DNA of 55,355 nt from an uncultured bacterium (GCA_903873965.1 CAIQQO010000124.1:1-55355), one strand, 5' to 3'. Positions 43,051-54,428 are shown, counted from the first letter of the stretch. Translations and numbers: made by a program. The notes: generated from the letters alone by a model not told the origin.

Positions 43051-43863
43051 TTAGTTTTTGCGCGACCGGTCTTCTTCAGCAGATGGAATGCGACACTGCG
43101 TGTATTGGCCGCCATCCACCATCAACGTTGCACCGGTGACTGCGGACGCCCCCGGCGACACCAGATACATTAAGGCCGCAGCGGAATCCGCGGGCGTCAA
43201 TGCGCGTCGAATCGGCAGGACGGATGCCCAGTGTTCGCCATACAGCGGATCATCCCGCAGGTTACGCGAATTCACCGTTGATCCAATGCCCAGCGAATTC
43301 ACCGTAATTCCGTGCGGTCCAAGTTCGATGGCCAGCACCTCGGTCATGAAATTGATAGCGGCTTTTGTCGAGCCATAGGCTGACAGCCCGATGACGCCGG
43401 TGACGCCGGCGACTGACGAACTGAATACAATCCTGCCGCCATAAGGATCATCGGGATTGGCTTTTCGCTGCCCAACCATCTGACGTGCGGCTGCCTGCGC
43501 GCCGAAATAACTACCCTTAAAATTCAGGCCAACCACGGTGTTAAATGAATCCTCGTTGTAATCCAGAAACCGTCCAAATTTAGTGATCCCTGCATTACCA
43601 ACAAAAATATCGAGCCGCCCAAAGGCATCCACCGCTGCCTTGACCAGGTTTTGATTCTCAGCCACACGGCTGCAGTCAGCACCCGCGGTAATAGCCTGGC
43701 CTCCTGCATTCTTGATTCGTTTCACGACCTGTTCTGCTTGATCAGGGTCTGATGCGTAATGAACGACAACAGCGGCGCCCTCGAGCGCCAGTGCTTCGGC
43801 CATCGCCGCGCCAATCTCTTTACTTGCACCTGTGACGATAGCCACACGCCCGCTAAGGAACAT
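43051..43863 (-). CDS. Short-chain dehydrogenase/reductase
   Basis: 270 aa, classical SDR of the glucose 1-dehydrogenase or 3-oxoacyl-reductase type. Cofactor motif VTGASKEIGAAMAEA, where the usual Gly of GIG is Glu; NAG at VGNAGITKFG; catalytic Ser in VFSSSVAGVTG; YGSTKAA with the catalytic Tyr and Lys. Strong ribosome site AGGAGG (43869-43874) before ATG 43863. First gene of a two-gene unit with the FGGY kinase, and divergent from aconitase. Confidence 0.9.
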   Translation of the reverse strand: MFLSGRVAIVTGASKEIGAAMAEALALEGAAVVVHYASDPDQAEQVVKRIKNAGGQAITAGADCSRVAENQNLVKAAVDAFGRLDIFVGNAGITKFGRFLDYNEDSFNTVVGLNFKGSYFGAQAAARQMVGQRKANPDDPYGGRIVFSSSVAGVTGVIGLSAYGSTKAAINFMTEVLAIELGPHGITVNSLGIGSTVNSRNLRDDPLYGEHWASVLPIRRALTPADSAAALMYLVSPGASAVTGATLMVDGGQYTQCRIPSAEEDRSRKN

Positions 43864-43880
43864 ATCTGCCTCCTAAAGTG

Positions 43881-43919
43881 ACTGTAGATGACTGATGATG
43901 ATTAACTTTACTCTACAGT
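43881..43919. promoter_or_regulatory. 8-bp inverted repeat in the SDR/aconitase divergent region
   Basis: ACTGTAGA (43881-43888) and TCTACAGT (43912-43919) are perfect inverted copies with centres about 31 nt apart, or three helical turns, in the 160-nt divergent region. TACAAT (43953-43958) is a candidate -10 of the aconitase gene. A looping or paired-site regulator could control both directions. Confidence 0.4.
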
Positions 43920-43981
43920 GTACTGAGTTTTCGAGCATACTCGCGCGCGCGTTACAATACCAACTTCTTAAGTAAATTCGA

Positions 43982-44011
43982 CCGCAGGCCACCTATCGGC
44001 GCAGCCTGTGG
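43982..44011 (+). promoter_or_regulatory. Hairpin in the aconitase leader next to the ribosome site
   Basis: CCGCAGGC (43982-43989) pairs with GCCTGTGG (44004-44011) over 8 bp with one wobble. The stem ends 3 nt before GAGGAG (44015-44020), the ribosome site for ATG 44024. It might modulate aconitase translation. Confidence 0.35.
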
Positions 44012-44023
44012 CGTGAGGAGATC

Positions 44024-46732
44024 ATGGAGAAAATCAGAAACTCATTTGGCGCACGCGCCAGATTCGACACGGGCAACGGCGAAGCCCTCATCTACCGACT
44101 CGACAAGCTCGAGAAGAGCGGCATTGGCAATATTGACTCGCTCCCGTTTTCAATGAAGATCATGCTCGAAGCGGCGCTGCGGCAATGCGATGGCTTCGAG
44201 ATCAGCGAGAACGATGTCATCAGCCTGGCAAAATGGAACGCTAAACAGGTGGAGCAGAACGAACTGCCCTTCAAACCGGCGCGCGTCGTTCTCCAGGACT
44301 TCAGCGGTGTACCCTGCCTGGTAGACCTTGCGGCCATGCGTTCAGCGGTGGCTCGATTGGGCGGCGATGCACAGAAAATCAATCCTGTCGTGAAAGTGGA
44401 CCTGATCGTGGATCACTCGGTACAGGTGGATTATTTCGGCAGTCGAGATGCTGTTCGGCTGAACCTTGGGATGGAATTCGAGCGCAACCTTGAACGCTAT
44501 CAGTTCATGCGCTGGGGACAAAATGTCTTCCAGAACTTCGATGTCGTCCCGCCGGGAAGCGGCATCATCCACCAGGTCAACCTGGAGTATCTTGCCAAGG
44601 GCGTGCTCAGCGGCGCTGAAGATGGCGCACGCTTGATTTTCCCCGACACGGTCGTCGGCACCGACTCGCACACCACGATGATCAATGGCCTGGGCGTGGT
44701 TGGCTGGGGCGTCGGTGGCATTGAAGCCGAAGCTGTCATGCTTGGCCAACCGCTCTATCTCGTCACACCTGAGGTCATAGGCTTCAAGTTGTATGGCGCA
44801 TTGAAAGAGGGCGTTACTGCGACTGACCTGACACTCACCGTCGTCCAGATGCTCCGCAAGAAGGGCGTCGTCGAGAAGTTTGTTGAGTTCTATGGCGCCG
44901 GATTGAGCAACATAACCCTGGCTGACCGCGCGACAATCGCCAATATGGCGCCCGAATATGGCGCGACGATGGGCTACTTCCCCATCGATAGCGAAACGCT
45001 CAACTTCCTGCGCGGTTCCGGTCGCCCGGCCGATTTGGTGGAGACTGTCGAGCGCTACGCCAAGGAGCAAGGCCTGTACCGCACCGACAGCGCGCCTGAC
45101 CCGGTGTTTACCGACACGCTCGAACTTGATATGAGCACGGTGGAACCCAGCATCGCCGGCCCGAAGCGCCCGCAGGATCGCATCACACTGCCCAAGGTGA
45201 AGCAGACCTTCCAGAAAGCACTCACCGCCCCGACAGCAGAGCGCGGTTTTGGTCTTAAGGAATCTGACCTGCAAAAAACGGCTCACATCAAGAATGGCAA
45301 CGAGGATCTTGTCCTCAAGCATGGCGCTGTCGTCATTGCAGCCATCACATCTTGTACCAATACCTCGAATCCCTCCGTCATGCTGGGCGCTGGATTGCTG
45401 GCGCAAAAAGCGGTAGCGAAGGGACTCCGGGTGCCGGCCTACGTCAAGACCAGCATCGCACCCGGCTCGCGCGTCGTTGAAGACTACTTCAATGCGGCAG
45501 GGGTATTACCGGCGCTCGAAGCGCTGGGCTTCTATATCGTCGGCTTTGGTTGTACCACGTGCATCGGCAATAGCGGTCCAGTGCCGGCAGAAGTGGCGCA
45601 GGCGATTCAGGTCGAGAACCTGGTCGCTTCGGCTGTGCTGAGCGGCAACCGCAACTTCGAAGGACGCATCAGCCCTATCGTTAAAGCCAACTTCCTGGCT
45701 TCACCACCCCTCGTCGTGGCTTACGCCATCGCGGGCACGACCGATATTGACCTGACCACAGAACCTCTTGGCATTGGCACGGATGGTCAACCTGTGTTCC
45801 TGCGTGACATCTGGCCAAGCCAGGCGGAGATTCGCGACACCATCGCCCGTTCTCTCACCGCCCAGATGTATATCGACCGCTATTCACACGTCCGCGAAGG
45901 CAGCGAGCAGTGGCAGGCCATCAAGGGCGTCGAAGGCAACCTGTATCAGTGGGATGATGCTTCAACCTACATCCAGGAACCGCCCTTCTTTACCGACTTT
46001 GACTTGACGCCCGCTGCGCTGAAGCCGATCCAGAATGCGCGCGTACTCGGTTTGTTTGGCGACTCGGTAACGACCGACCATATCTCGCCGGCCGGCGATA
46101 TCGCCCTGAACAGCCCTGCAGGGCGCTATCTGAAGAGCAAAGGCGTGGAGAAAACCGACTTCAACTCGTACGGCGCGCGCCGCGGTAACGACCAGGTCAT
46201 GGTGCGCGGCACGTTTGCCAATATCCGCCTGAAGAACCTGCTGGTTCCGGGCGTCGAAGGCGGCGTCACAACCCACCTGCCATCGGGTGAACGCATGGAC
46301 ATCTACGATGCCGCTGTGCGCTACCGGCAGGAGAATGTCCCGCTGGTCGTCCTGGCCGGCAAAGAGTACGGCACCGGGTCATCGCGCGACTGGGCAGCCA
46401 AAGGCGCTGCACTCCTTGGCGTGCGCGCCGTGATCGCCGAAAGCTATGAGCGCATCCACCGCAACAACCTGGTCGGTATGGGTGTGCTGCCGCTGCAGTT
46501 CGTTGCCGGGCAGAATGCCGCATCACTTGGCTTGACCGGGCGCGAGCTTTATACCATTGAGGGCATCGACGACAGCATCGAGGCGCGCCAGACGATCCAT
46601 GTGAAGGCGCAGCGCGAGGATGGCAGTGTGCTAGCGTTCGACGCCATTGCCCGACTCGATACCCCCGTAGAGGTTAACTACTACAAAAACGGTGGCATCC
46701 TGCAGGCCGTCCTGCGGTCAATGTCGAAGTAG
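44024..46732 (+). CDS. acnA: Aconitate hydratase A
   Basis: 902 aa, the AcnA/IRP1-type length. It isomerises citrate to isocitrate in the TCA cycle with a [4Fe-4S] cluster held by C444 (TSCTNTSNPS), C510 and C513 (GCTTCIGNSG). VPGTDSHTTMINGLG-type (VVGTDSHTTMINGLGVVGWGVGGIEAEAVMLGQP) and the swivel-domain YGTGSSRDWAAKG are typical. AcnA proteins can also bind mRNA when the cluster is lost; that is family knowledge. Strong ribosome site at 44015-44020. A clear terminator follows at 46751. Confidence 0.97.
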   Translation: MEKIRNSFGARARFDTGNGEALIYRLDKLEKSGIGNIDSLPFSMKIMLEAALRQCDGFEISENDVISLAKWNAKQVEQNELPFKPARVVLQDFSGVPCLVDLAAMRSAVARLGGDAQKINPVVKVDLIVDHSVQVDYFGSRDAVRLNLGMEFERNLERYQFMRWGQNVFQNFDVVPPGSGIIHQVNLEYLAKGVLSGAEDGARLIFPDTVVGTDSHTTMINGLGVVGWGVGGIEAEAVMLGQPLYLVTPEVIGFKLYGALKEGVTATDLTLTVVQMLRKKGVVEKFVEFYGAGLSNITLADRATIANMAPEYGATMGYFPIDSETLNFLRGSGRPADLVETVERYAKEQGLYRTDSAPDPVFTDTLELDMSTVEPSIAGPKRPQDRITLPKVKQTFQKALTAPTAERGFGLKESDLQKTAHIKNGNEDLVLKHGAVVIAAITSCTNTSNPSVMLGAGLLAQKAVAKGLRVPAYVKTSIAPGSRVVEDYFNAAGVLPALEALGFYIVGFGCTTCIGNSGPVPAEVAQAIQVENLVASAVLSGNRNFEGRISPIVKANFLASPPLVVAYAIAGTTDIDLTTEPLGIGTDGQPVFLRDIWPSQAEIRDTIARSLTAQMYIDRYSHVREGSEQWQAIKGVEGNLYQWDDASTYIQEPPFFTDFDLTPAALKPIQNARVLGLFGDSVTTDHISPAGDIALNSPAGRYLKSKGVEKTDFNSYGARRGNDQVMVRGTFANIRLKNLLVPGVEGGVTTHLPSGERMDIYDAAVRYRQENVPLVVLAGKEYGTGSSRDWAAKGAALLGVRAVIAESYERIHRNNLVGMGVLPLQFVAGQNAASLGLTGRELYTIEGIDDSIEARQTIHVKAQREDGSVLAFDAIARLDTPVEVNYYKNGGILQAVLRSMSK

Positions 46733-46750
46733 GTCAGCTGACAGAACAAA

Positions 46751-46780
46751 AAAGAGGAGAGTGACTACTCTCCTTTTTTT
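46751..46780 (+). terminator. Rho-independent terminator of acnA
   Basis: GGAGAGT (46756-46762) pairs with ACTCTCC (46767-46773) with a 4-nt loop, extended by A-T and G-U pairs on the outside, followed by seven T. It lies 18 nt past the acnA stop. The A-run before the stem makes it possibly bidirectional with the dnaJ-type gene ending at 46821. Confidence 0.88.
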
Positions 46781-46820
46781 CATATTCCGCCTTGCTGTTG
46801 CTCGCGCAGAATCCGCTTAC

Positions 46821-47738
46821 TTAATGCGCTGCGTAATGTTTGGCGATATTCTCAATCGCAGTTCGGTCTTCAGGCGTTAGCTCGCGCGGCACGGTGACCA
46901 TGAACTTGATATACAGGTCGCCAAACTCACCCTTGGCTGTTAACTTTGGCATACCCTTGCCACGCAAGCGCAGTTTCTTGCCCGACGATGTACCGGCAGG
47001 CACCTTGACGACCACGCTGCCGCCAAGTGTCTGGACAGACGTCTCGCCGCCCAGCATGGCGATAAATGCGTCCACCTTGACATCACGACTGAGGTCATCC
47101 TCATTGCGTTCATAGGTGTCATCTGGCGCTACTTCAATCGCAAGATAGAGATCACTGACCTGCCCACGCGTATTGCGCCCGCCCTGCCCTTTCACGCGCA
47201 CTTTCGACCCAGTTTTCACACCGGCCGGAATCGCGACTTCAATCTCCTGGTCACCTTTATTGAGCATGCGCCGCGTACCGCTGTAGGCTTCGGCAAGCGT
47301 AATCTCAACCGGGTGCGTCAGATCGCGCGGGCGCCGTGCTTGCGCCTGGCCACCGGGCTGTCGCCCAAACATTTGCTCGATCAGATCGCTGAAGTCATAC
47401 CCTTCTGTCGAGCCTGCACCGGGGCGATTGCGGGGCCCACCACCGCCAAATGGATTCTGGTTCGCCCACTGGCCCCAGTCATAGTTGCGCGGGTCGCCAC
47501 CGCTCTGGCGATATTGCTGGTAATTGGATCCAAGTTGGTCGTAAAGCTTGCGTTTTTCAGGATCGCTTAAAACATCATTGGCCTCATTGGCTTCCTTAAA
47601 ACGCTCTTCGGCCTTCTTGTCACCCTTATTCAGATCCGGGTGAAATTGACGAGCGAGCTTTCGAAACGCCTTCTTGATCGTTTCGCCATCAGCGTTGCGC
47701 TCAACGCCCAGAATCTTATAGTAGTCTTTATAGTCCAT
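46821..47738 (-). CDS. DnaJ-class co-chaperone without zinc finger (CbpA-like)
   Basis: 305 aa from ATG 47738 (MDYKDYYKILGV). The J domain has HPD at 33-35. A Gly/Phe-rich linker (NPFGGGGPRNRPGAG) follows, then two beta-sandwich substrate-binding domains (HPVEITLAEAYSGTRRML...; DVKVDAFIAMLGGETSVQTLGG). The Cys-rich zinc finger of true DnaJ is missing, so this is a type II/CbpA protein that stimulates DnaK. The frame reaches 47792, but those residues do not belong to the family. TATAAT on the minus strand at 47846-47851 is a likely -10 box. Confidence 0.93.
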   Translation of the reverse strand: MDYKDYYKILGVERNADGETIKKAFRKLARQFHPDLNKGDKKAEERFKEANEANDVLSDPEKRKLYDQLGSNYQQYRQSGGDPRNYDWGQWANQNPFGGGGPRNRPGAGSTEGYDFSDLIEQMFGRQPGGQAQARRPRDLTHPVEITLAEAYSGTRRMLNKGDQEIEVAIPAGVKTGSKVRVKGQGGRNTRGQVSDLYLAIEVAPDDTYERNEDDLSRDVKVDAFIAMLGGETSVQTLGGSVVVKVPAGTSSGKKLRLRGKGMPKLTAKGEFGDLYIKFMVTVPRELTPEDRTAIENIAKHYAAH

Positions 47739-47845
47739 ATCCAACAACCCCGGATTGATCGATCCGTACCAACATCTGTCACGCCGCGCCATACTTTACA
47801 GTTCAATGGCGCATTCACATTATCAACACCAGAGTGTAGCGCGTC

Positions 47846-47851
47846 ATTATA
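47846..47851 (-). promoter_or_regulatory. Candidate -10 box of the CbpA-like gene
   Basis: ATTATA on the plus strand reads TATAAT on the minus strand, about 107 nt before the start codon. No matching -35 hexamer is obvious, and no CIRCE element (TTAGCACTC N9 GAGTGCTAA) is present in the 209-nt gap. Confidence 0.4.
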
Positions 47852-47935
47852 AGCATCATGTTAGAGCACGCCATTGTCCACTCATCCTCAATCTTACGGT
47901 CTCACGCAGCGCCTCCAATTACCCTTCTCCTCTGC

Positions 47936-47941
47936 TAAGAT
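47936..47941 (+). promoter_or_regulatory. Candidate -10 box for a leaderless sugar-isomerase-like mRNA
   Basis: TAAGAT ends 6 nt before ATG 47948 and no Shine-Dalgarno lies between. Confidence 0.4.
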
Positions 47942-47947
47942 TCAAGT

Positions 47948-48796
47948 ATGTTCAAGAATCTCAATCCGGGCGCATTAGGCCACAAACTCTCCTTCGATCA
48001 AACCTGTGCGCTGGCAAAGCAATACAACTTCGCCGGCGTCGATCTCGACCTTGGCTTTCTTTCAGACATGGCCAAAACTCAATCGTTGCAAGCTGCCAAA
48101 GACTGGCTGGCCGCAACTGGATTAAGAGTGGGCGCCAGCGGTCTTAGCGTCGCCTGGCGCGACTGGGACGACGACCGCGCCTATGCGGCCAGCCTGCCTC
48201 GCTTCATAGAGGAAACCGCTTTTGCGGCTGAATTCGGCTGCACCCGCTGCACCACATGGGTCATGCCGCGTTCTAATACCGTCACCTTCCAGCAATATTT
48301 CACCCAGGCCGTGAAGCGCCTGACGCCAGTCGCCGAGATACTGAAATCGTATGGCATGTGGATGGGGCTGGAATATGTAGGCCCGACCACTCTGCGGCAG
48401 GGGTACAAGTACGATTTTGTCCACACCATGGACGGCATGCGCGCGCTTGGCGGCGCTATCGGCACAGGCAATGTCGGCCTGCTACTCGACTGCTTCCACT
48501 GGTATACGGCGCATGGCACACTCACCGAAATCGAGATGCTGCCCACCGAGGAAGTCGTCTACGTTCATGTGAACGACGGCAAGCCGGGGCGCACTGCCGA
48601 TGAGCAGATCGATAATGAACGCGACATGGTTGGCGCGACCGGTGTAATCGATATCGCCGGATTCTACGGCGCGCTGCGCAAAACTGGCTATGACGGCCCC
48701 ATCACGGTCGAACCTTTTAGCGCTGAAATACGCGCCATGACTCCTGAACAAGCCATTGCTGTGACGAGCGCCGCGCTCGACAAGACACTAGGTTAA
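47948..48796 (+). CDS. Sugar phosphate isomerase/epimerase-like TIM-barrel protein
   Basis: 282 aa, xylose-isomerase-like TIM barrel (AP_endonuc_2 fold). Metal-binding type positions are seen in MGLEYVGPTTL, LLLDCFHWYTAHGT, VVYVHVNDGKPG and ITVEPFS, the regular Glu/Asp/His/Glu spacing. Members isomerise or epimerise sugars, inosose or hydroxypyruvate; the substrate is unknown. It is followed 2 nt later by recQ, an unexpected partner that shares its transcript. Confidence 0.87.
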   Translation: MFKNLNPGALGHKLSFDQTCALAKQYNFAGVDLDLGFLSDMAKTQSLQAAKDWLAATGLRVGASGLSVAWRDWDDDRAYAASLPRFIEETAFAAEFGCTRCTTWVMPRSNTVTFQQYFTQAVKRLTPVAEILKSYGMWMGLEYVGPTTLRQGYKYDFVHTMDGMRALGGAIGTGNVGLLLDCFHWYTAHGTLTEIEMLPTEEVVYVHVNDGKPGRTADEQIDNERDMVGATGVIDIAGFYGALRKTGYDGPITVEPFSAEIRAMTPEQAIAVTSAALDKTLG

Positions 48797-48798
48797 CG

Positions 48799-50685
48799 AT
48801 GCCTAGAGACCTGATACCGCGCATCGCTCCGCCACTTGAACCTGCTGCCTATCCCGAGATGCTGCGACGGCGCTTCGGGATAGACGCCTTCCGCCCTGGG
48901 CAGGCTGAAGCTATCACGCACGTCTTGAATCAGCGCGACGCACTGGTGGTCATGCCGACCGGCAGCGGCAAGTCGCTCATTTACCAGTTCTGTGCGGTCG
49001 CGATGCCCGACACGGCATTGATCATCTCGCCGTTGATTGCATTAATGAAAGATCAAGTGGATCGACTGCAAAGCCGCGGGATCAGCGCTACTTACATCAA
49101 CAGTTCGCTGTCGGGTGATGAGCAGGGACGCCGCATTAATCAGTTAGCCGGCGGAAAGCTCAAGCTGGTCTATGTGGCGCCGGAGCGCCTGCGCAACCAG
49201 GCTTTTTTGACGGCGCTGCGCAAAGCCAAGGTGTCGTTACTTGCCGTGGACGAGGCGCACTGCATATCGCAGTGGGGTCACGACTTCCGCCCTGACTATC
49301 TGCACATCGGCGCCATGCGCAGCATGCTGGGCAATCCCGTCACGGTGGCTTTGACTGCCACTGCAACGATCGATGTCCAGCAGGATATCCTTGACCAGCT
49401 CAAGCTGCCGGACGCCGAGCGCATCATCACGGGCTTTACCCGTCCCAACCTGGTATTCCACGTACGGTTAACGACCGACCTGCCCAGTAAGATGCAGGCC
49501 ATCGTCAAAGTACTCGGCGTCGTCAAAGGCGCCGGCATCATCTACGTCGGCACGCGGCGCGAAGCTGAAGAACTCGCCGCCACACTCGATGGGCAATACA
49601 AGGTGCCGTCATTCGTCTATCACGGCGGACTGGAGAAGAGCCAGCGCTCGCTGATGCAGGATGCCTTCCTCAGCACCAGCAATGCTGTGATGATTGCAAC
49701 AAACGCCTTTGGCATGGGCGTCGATCGCCCGGATGTGCGCTTCGTCGTGCATTACAACATTCCGGGCTCGGTGGAAGCCTATTATCAGGAGGCAGGTCGC
49801 GCCGGGCGCGATGGCAAACTGGCACAGTGCATGCTTCTGTATGCGCCGCAGGATCGCAAATTGCAGGAGTGGTTCATCGAGAACGACTCGCCTTCGCGCA
49901 ATGAATTGATCGCGTTGCACAAGATGATCATGACGCGCGCCCGCAACGGCATATCGAGCGTCAACATCGATGATCTGGTGCGGGCGACCCGCTTGTTTGA
50001 AGTCAAGCTCCGCGTCGGTTTGTCGCAGCTTGAAGCTGCCAAAAGCCTTGTGCGCCTTGACAACGAAGGCACCAATCTGCGTTACGAAGCGAACGAATTG
50101 ACACAGGATGCGCTCGACATAGCGCAGGCCGACGTGCAACGACGGCGCACATATAAACGCGCGCAGCTCGATAAGATCATCGGCTATGCCGAAACGACGA
50201 CGCGTTGCCGGCAGGGCATGCTGGTGACGCACTTCGGCGATAACAGCCCGACCAATGCCAAGCCTTGCTGCGATTGGCACATCCGCGAACAACGCGGCGA
50301 GGGGCACCCGAACTTTGCGACGCCAACGATCAAAGCAGTTCCATCGGATTCGGAAGAGAAGGTCAGCAGCATTGCGACCACGGCCGTGATGTTCTCCGAA
50401 GGTCTCAGCATCAAAGAAGTCGCCGTTAAGCGCGGCCTTACGGTGAACACGATTTACCACCATGCGGCGCAACTCGTCAACAGCGGACAAATCCCCTTGC
50501 GCCGACTGGTCAGCGAGACTATCGAAGTCAGAATTCGCGCTGCCGTGACACAGGTAGGCACACTGGAACGACTGGCGCCGATTAAGGCCATCCTGCCTGA
50601 ATCAATCGACTATGGTGAAATCCGCTGTGTTATTGCTGCCATCGGATTTGAGCAGAAAGATGCGCCGGGGAATGGGTCCACATGA
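48799..50685 (+). CDS. recQ: RecQ-family ATP-dependent DNA helicase with atypical zinc site
   Basis: 628 aa. Helicase core: RPGQAEAITHVL, Walker A MPTGSGKSLIYQ, DEAH-type LLAVDEAHCISQWGHDFRPDY, TATA, and the C-terminal lobe GMGVDRPDVRFVVHYNIPGSVEAYYQEAGRAGRDG. In the zinc subdomain the usual C...CxxCxxC becomes C470, C490-C491 and H494, so ligand spacing is changed and the last ligand may be His. The C-terminus carries a winged-helix/HTH_40-like part (GLSIKEVAVKRGLTVNTIYHHAAQLV) instead of HRDC. It unwinds 3-prime to 5-prime in recombination repair. Confidence 0.92.
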   Translation: MPRDLIPRIAPPLEPAAYPEMLRRRFGIDAFRPGQAEAITHVLNQRDALVVMPTGSGKSLIYQFCAVAMPDTALIISPLIALMKDQVDRLQSRGISATYINSSLSGDEQGRRINQLAGGKLKLVYVAPERLRNQAFLTALRKAKVSLLAVDEAHCISQWGHDFRPDYLHIGAMRSMLGNPVTVALTATATIDVQQDILDQLKLPDAERIITGFTRPNLVFHVRLTTDLPSKMQAIVKVLGVVKGAGIIYVGTRREAEELAATLDGQYKVPSFVYHGGLEKSQRSLMQDAFLSTSNAVMIATNAFGMGVDRPDVRFVVHYNIPGSVEAYYQEAGRAGRDGKLAQCMLLYAPQDRKLQEWFIENDSPSRNELIALHKMIMTRARNGISSVNIDDLVRATRLFEVKLRVGLSQLEAAKSLVRLDNEGTNLRYEANELTQDALDIAQADVQRRRTYKRAQLDKIIGYAETTTRCRQGMLVTHFGDNSPTNAKPCCDWHIREQRGEGHPNFATPTIKAVPSDSEEKVSSIATTAVMFSEGLSIKEVAVKRGLTVNTIYHHAAQLVNSGQIPLRRLVSETIEVRIRAAVTQVGTLERLAPIKAILPESIDYGEIRCVIAAIGFEQKDAPGNGST

Positions 50686-51902
50686 ATCCATCTTTACAGC
50701 TCATCCTGCAACTCGCCATCCTGATTTTCGCCACCAAGGCAGCCGGGCTGCTCAGCATGCGGCTGAAGCAACCTGCAGTACTGGGTGAACTGCTGGCCGG
50801 ACTGATCCTTGGTCCCACGGTGCTGGGCATCTTCCAGTGGCCGGTGTTCGCGCAGGGGCATACCGAAGAGATCGTCACAGCACTGGCCGAAATCGGCGTC
50901 ATCCTGCTCATGTTCATGGCCGGGCTTGAAGTCGATACCGGCGAGATGCTCAAGTCCGGGCACATCGCACTTGGAGCGGGATTTCTGGGTGTGCTTGTAC
51001 CCTTGATACTTGGGGCAGGATTGTCGCTGCTTTTCAATCACGCACTGACCGGCAGCATCTTCATCGGGTTGATCCTGACAGCGACCAGCGTCAGTATTTC
51101 AGCGCAGACCTTGCTGGAACTCGGAGCGATCAAGAGCCGCGTCGGCGTGGCGCTCCTCGGCGCTGCCGTAGTCGATGACGTACTCGGTATACTTCTGCTT
51201 TCCGTTTTCCTGGCGATGACCGGCGCCGATGGCGGAGGGAACCTGATCGGCGTGCTTGCCGGTATGATTGCGTTCTTCGCAGTCGCCATCGCATTTGGGC
51301 TGTGGCTTTTGCCCAGGCTAACCCATCACATCCATTTGCTGCCCATCAGCGAAGGCGTCGTATCGTGGGCCATTGTGATCACGCTCTTATTCGCATTCTC
51401 AGCCGAAGCATTCGGCCAGGTGGCGGCGATCACCGGCGCATTCCTGGCTGGCGTCTTTTTAGGCCGCACCCATTTGCGCCGCGAAATTGTACGTGGGATG
51501 CACACCATCGCCTACGCGTTTTTTGTCCCACTCTTCCTCGTCAGCATCGGCCTGAAGGTCAATGCGCGCAACCTGGATGGCGCTACAGTCGCCTTCATGC
51601 TGCTATTAACCCTCCTGGCTGTTGTGGCGAAGGTGGTCGGTGCAGGGCTGGGTGCGCGGCTGGCGCGCATGCCGTGGGCTGACTCACTGCGCGTTGGAAT
51701 CGGTATGATATCACGCGGTGAAGTGGGACTCATCATTGCATCGATCGGCCTGCAACAGGGCTTGATCGACGCGAACGTTTTTGCCTCGGTGGTGATGATG
51801 GTGTTACTCACCACGCTGGTGACGCCGTTGCTTTTACGACGGGTCATTTCACACAAGGAGTCAAGTCATGTCGAACACATCCATACTGGTGCTCGTTCTT
51901 GA
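50682..51902 (+). CDS. Cation/proton antiporter (CPA2, KefB-type membrane domain)
   Basis: 406 aa with about 12 membrane segments. Conserved CPA2 blocks are LLSMRLKQPAVLGELLAGLILGP, EIGVILLMFMAGLEVD, TATSVSISAQTLLELG, AAVVDDVLGILLLSV (the ion-binding Asp pair region) and GMISRGEVGLIIASIGL. It exchanges Na+ or K+ for protons. There is no RCK/TrkA-N regulatory domain. Its ATG overlaps the recQ stop by 4 nt. The PII-like protein gene begins inside its last codons. Confidence 0.92.
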   Translation: MNPSLQLILQLAILIFATKAAGLLSMRLKQPAVLGELLAGLILGPTVLGIFQWPVFAQGHTEEIVTALAEIGVILLMFMAGLEVDTGEMLKSGHIALGAGFLGVLVPLILGAGLSLLFNHALTGSIFIGLILTATSVSISAQTLLELGAIKSRVGVALLGAAVVDDVLGILLLSVFLAMTGADGGGNLIGVLAGMIAFFAVAIAFGLWLLPRLTHHIHLLPISEGVVSWAIVITLLFAFSAEAFGQVAAITGAFLAGVFLGRTHLRREIVRGMHTIAYAFFVPLFLVSIGLKVNARNLDGATVAFMLLLTLLAVVAKVVGAGLGARLARMPWADSLRVGIGMISRGEVGLIIASIGLQQGLIDANVFASVVMMVLLTTLVTPLLLRRVISHKESSHVEHIHTGARS

Positions 51903-52236
51903 CAATACCGACCTGGAGATGGACATCCTGCAGGCATGGGAAGAGGCCGGCGTCCCCGGCGTCACGGTGCTCGATAGCCAAGGCAGCAAGCGCTCTGATG
52001 ATGCCGGTCGCGACGACCTGCCGTTGTTCGTGTCACTGCGCTCCGTCCTCTCAGGCGAAGAAAGTCAGAACCGCACGCTGTTCAGTGTCATCGATGATGA
52101 CGCCGTACTCGAGAAGGCCATTCAGGCAGCCCAATCCATCGTTGGTGACTTCCAGAATCCACACACCGGCATCCTATTTGTCATGCCCATCTCTCGCGCC
52201 TGGGGCATCGTGAAAGCCAAACCACACGTGCGCTGA
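51868..52236 (+). CDS. PII-like (GlnB-fold) signalling protein
   Basis: 122 aa, cytosolic. [51 protein letters not shown] and [14 protein letters not shown] are the pattern of divergent PII-superfamily proteins often encoded beside transporters. These usually bind nucleotides and regulate their neighbour. AAGGAG lies 7 nt before ATG 51868, inside the antiporter gene, giving a 35-nt overlap in a different frame. Regulation of the antiporter is inference from context. Confidence 0.85.
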   Translation: MSNTSILVLVLDNTDLEMDILQAWEEAGVPGVTVLDSQGSKRSDDAGRDDLPLFVSLRSVLSGEESQNRTLFSVIDDDAVLEKAIQAAQSIVGDFQNPHTGILFVMPISRAWGIVKAKPHVR

Positions 52237-52246
52237 ACGTCTGTTC

Positions 52247-52252
52247 TATAAT
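52247..52252 (+). promoter_or_regulatory. -10 box of a leaderless uvrB mRNA
   Basis: A perfect TATAAT ends 7 nt before ATG 52260 and immediately after the PII-like stop (52236). There is no ribosome site between, so the transcript should start at or within a base or two of the ATG. Confidence 0.6.
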
Positions 52253-52259
52253 CAACCCT

Positions 52260-54428
<2,169 letters not shown>

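Noticed and set aside
44342-45406. 354-codon open frame antisense to acnA
   Set aside because: Complementary to the Fe-S cluster region of aconitase; composition (His/Arg/Ala-rich) is typical of an antisense shadow.
47739-47947. CIRCE heat-shock operator before the CbpA-like gene
   Set aside because: No TTAGCACTC/GAGTGCTAA pair; only scattered partial words such as TTAGAGCAC.
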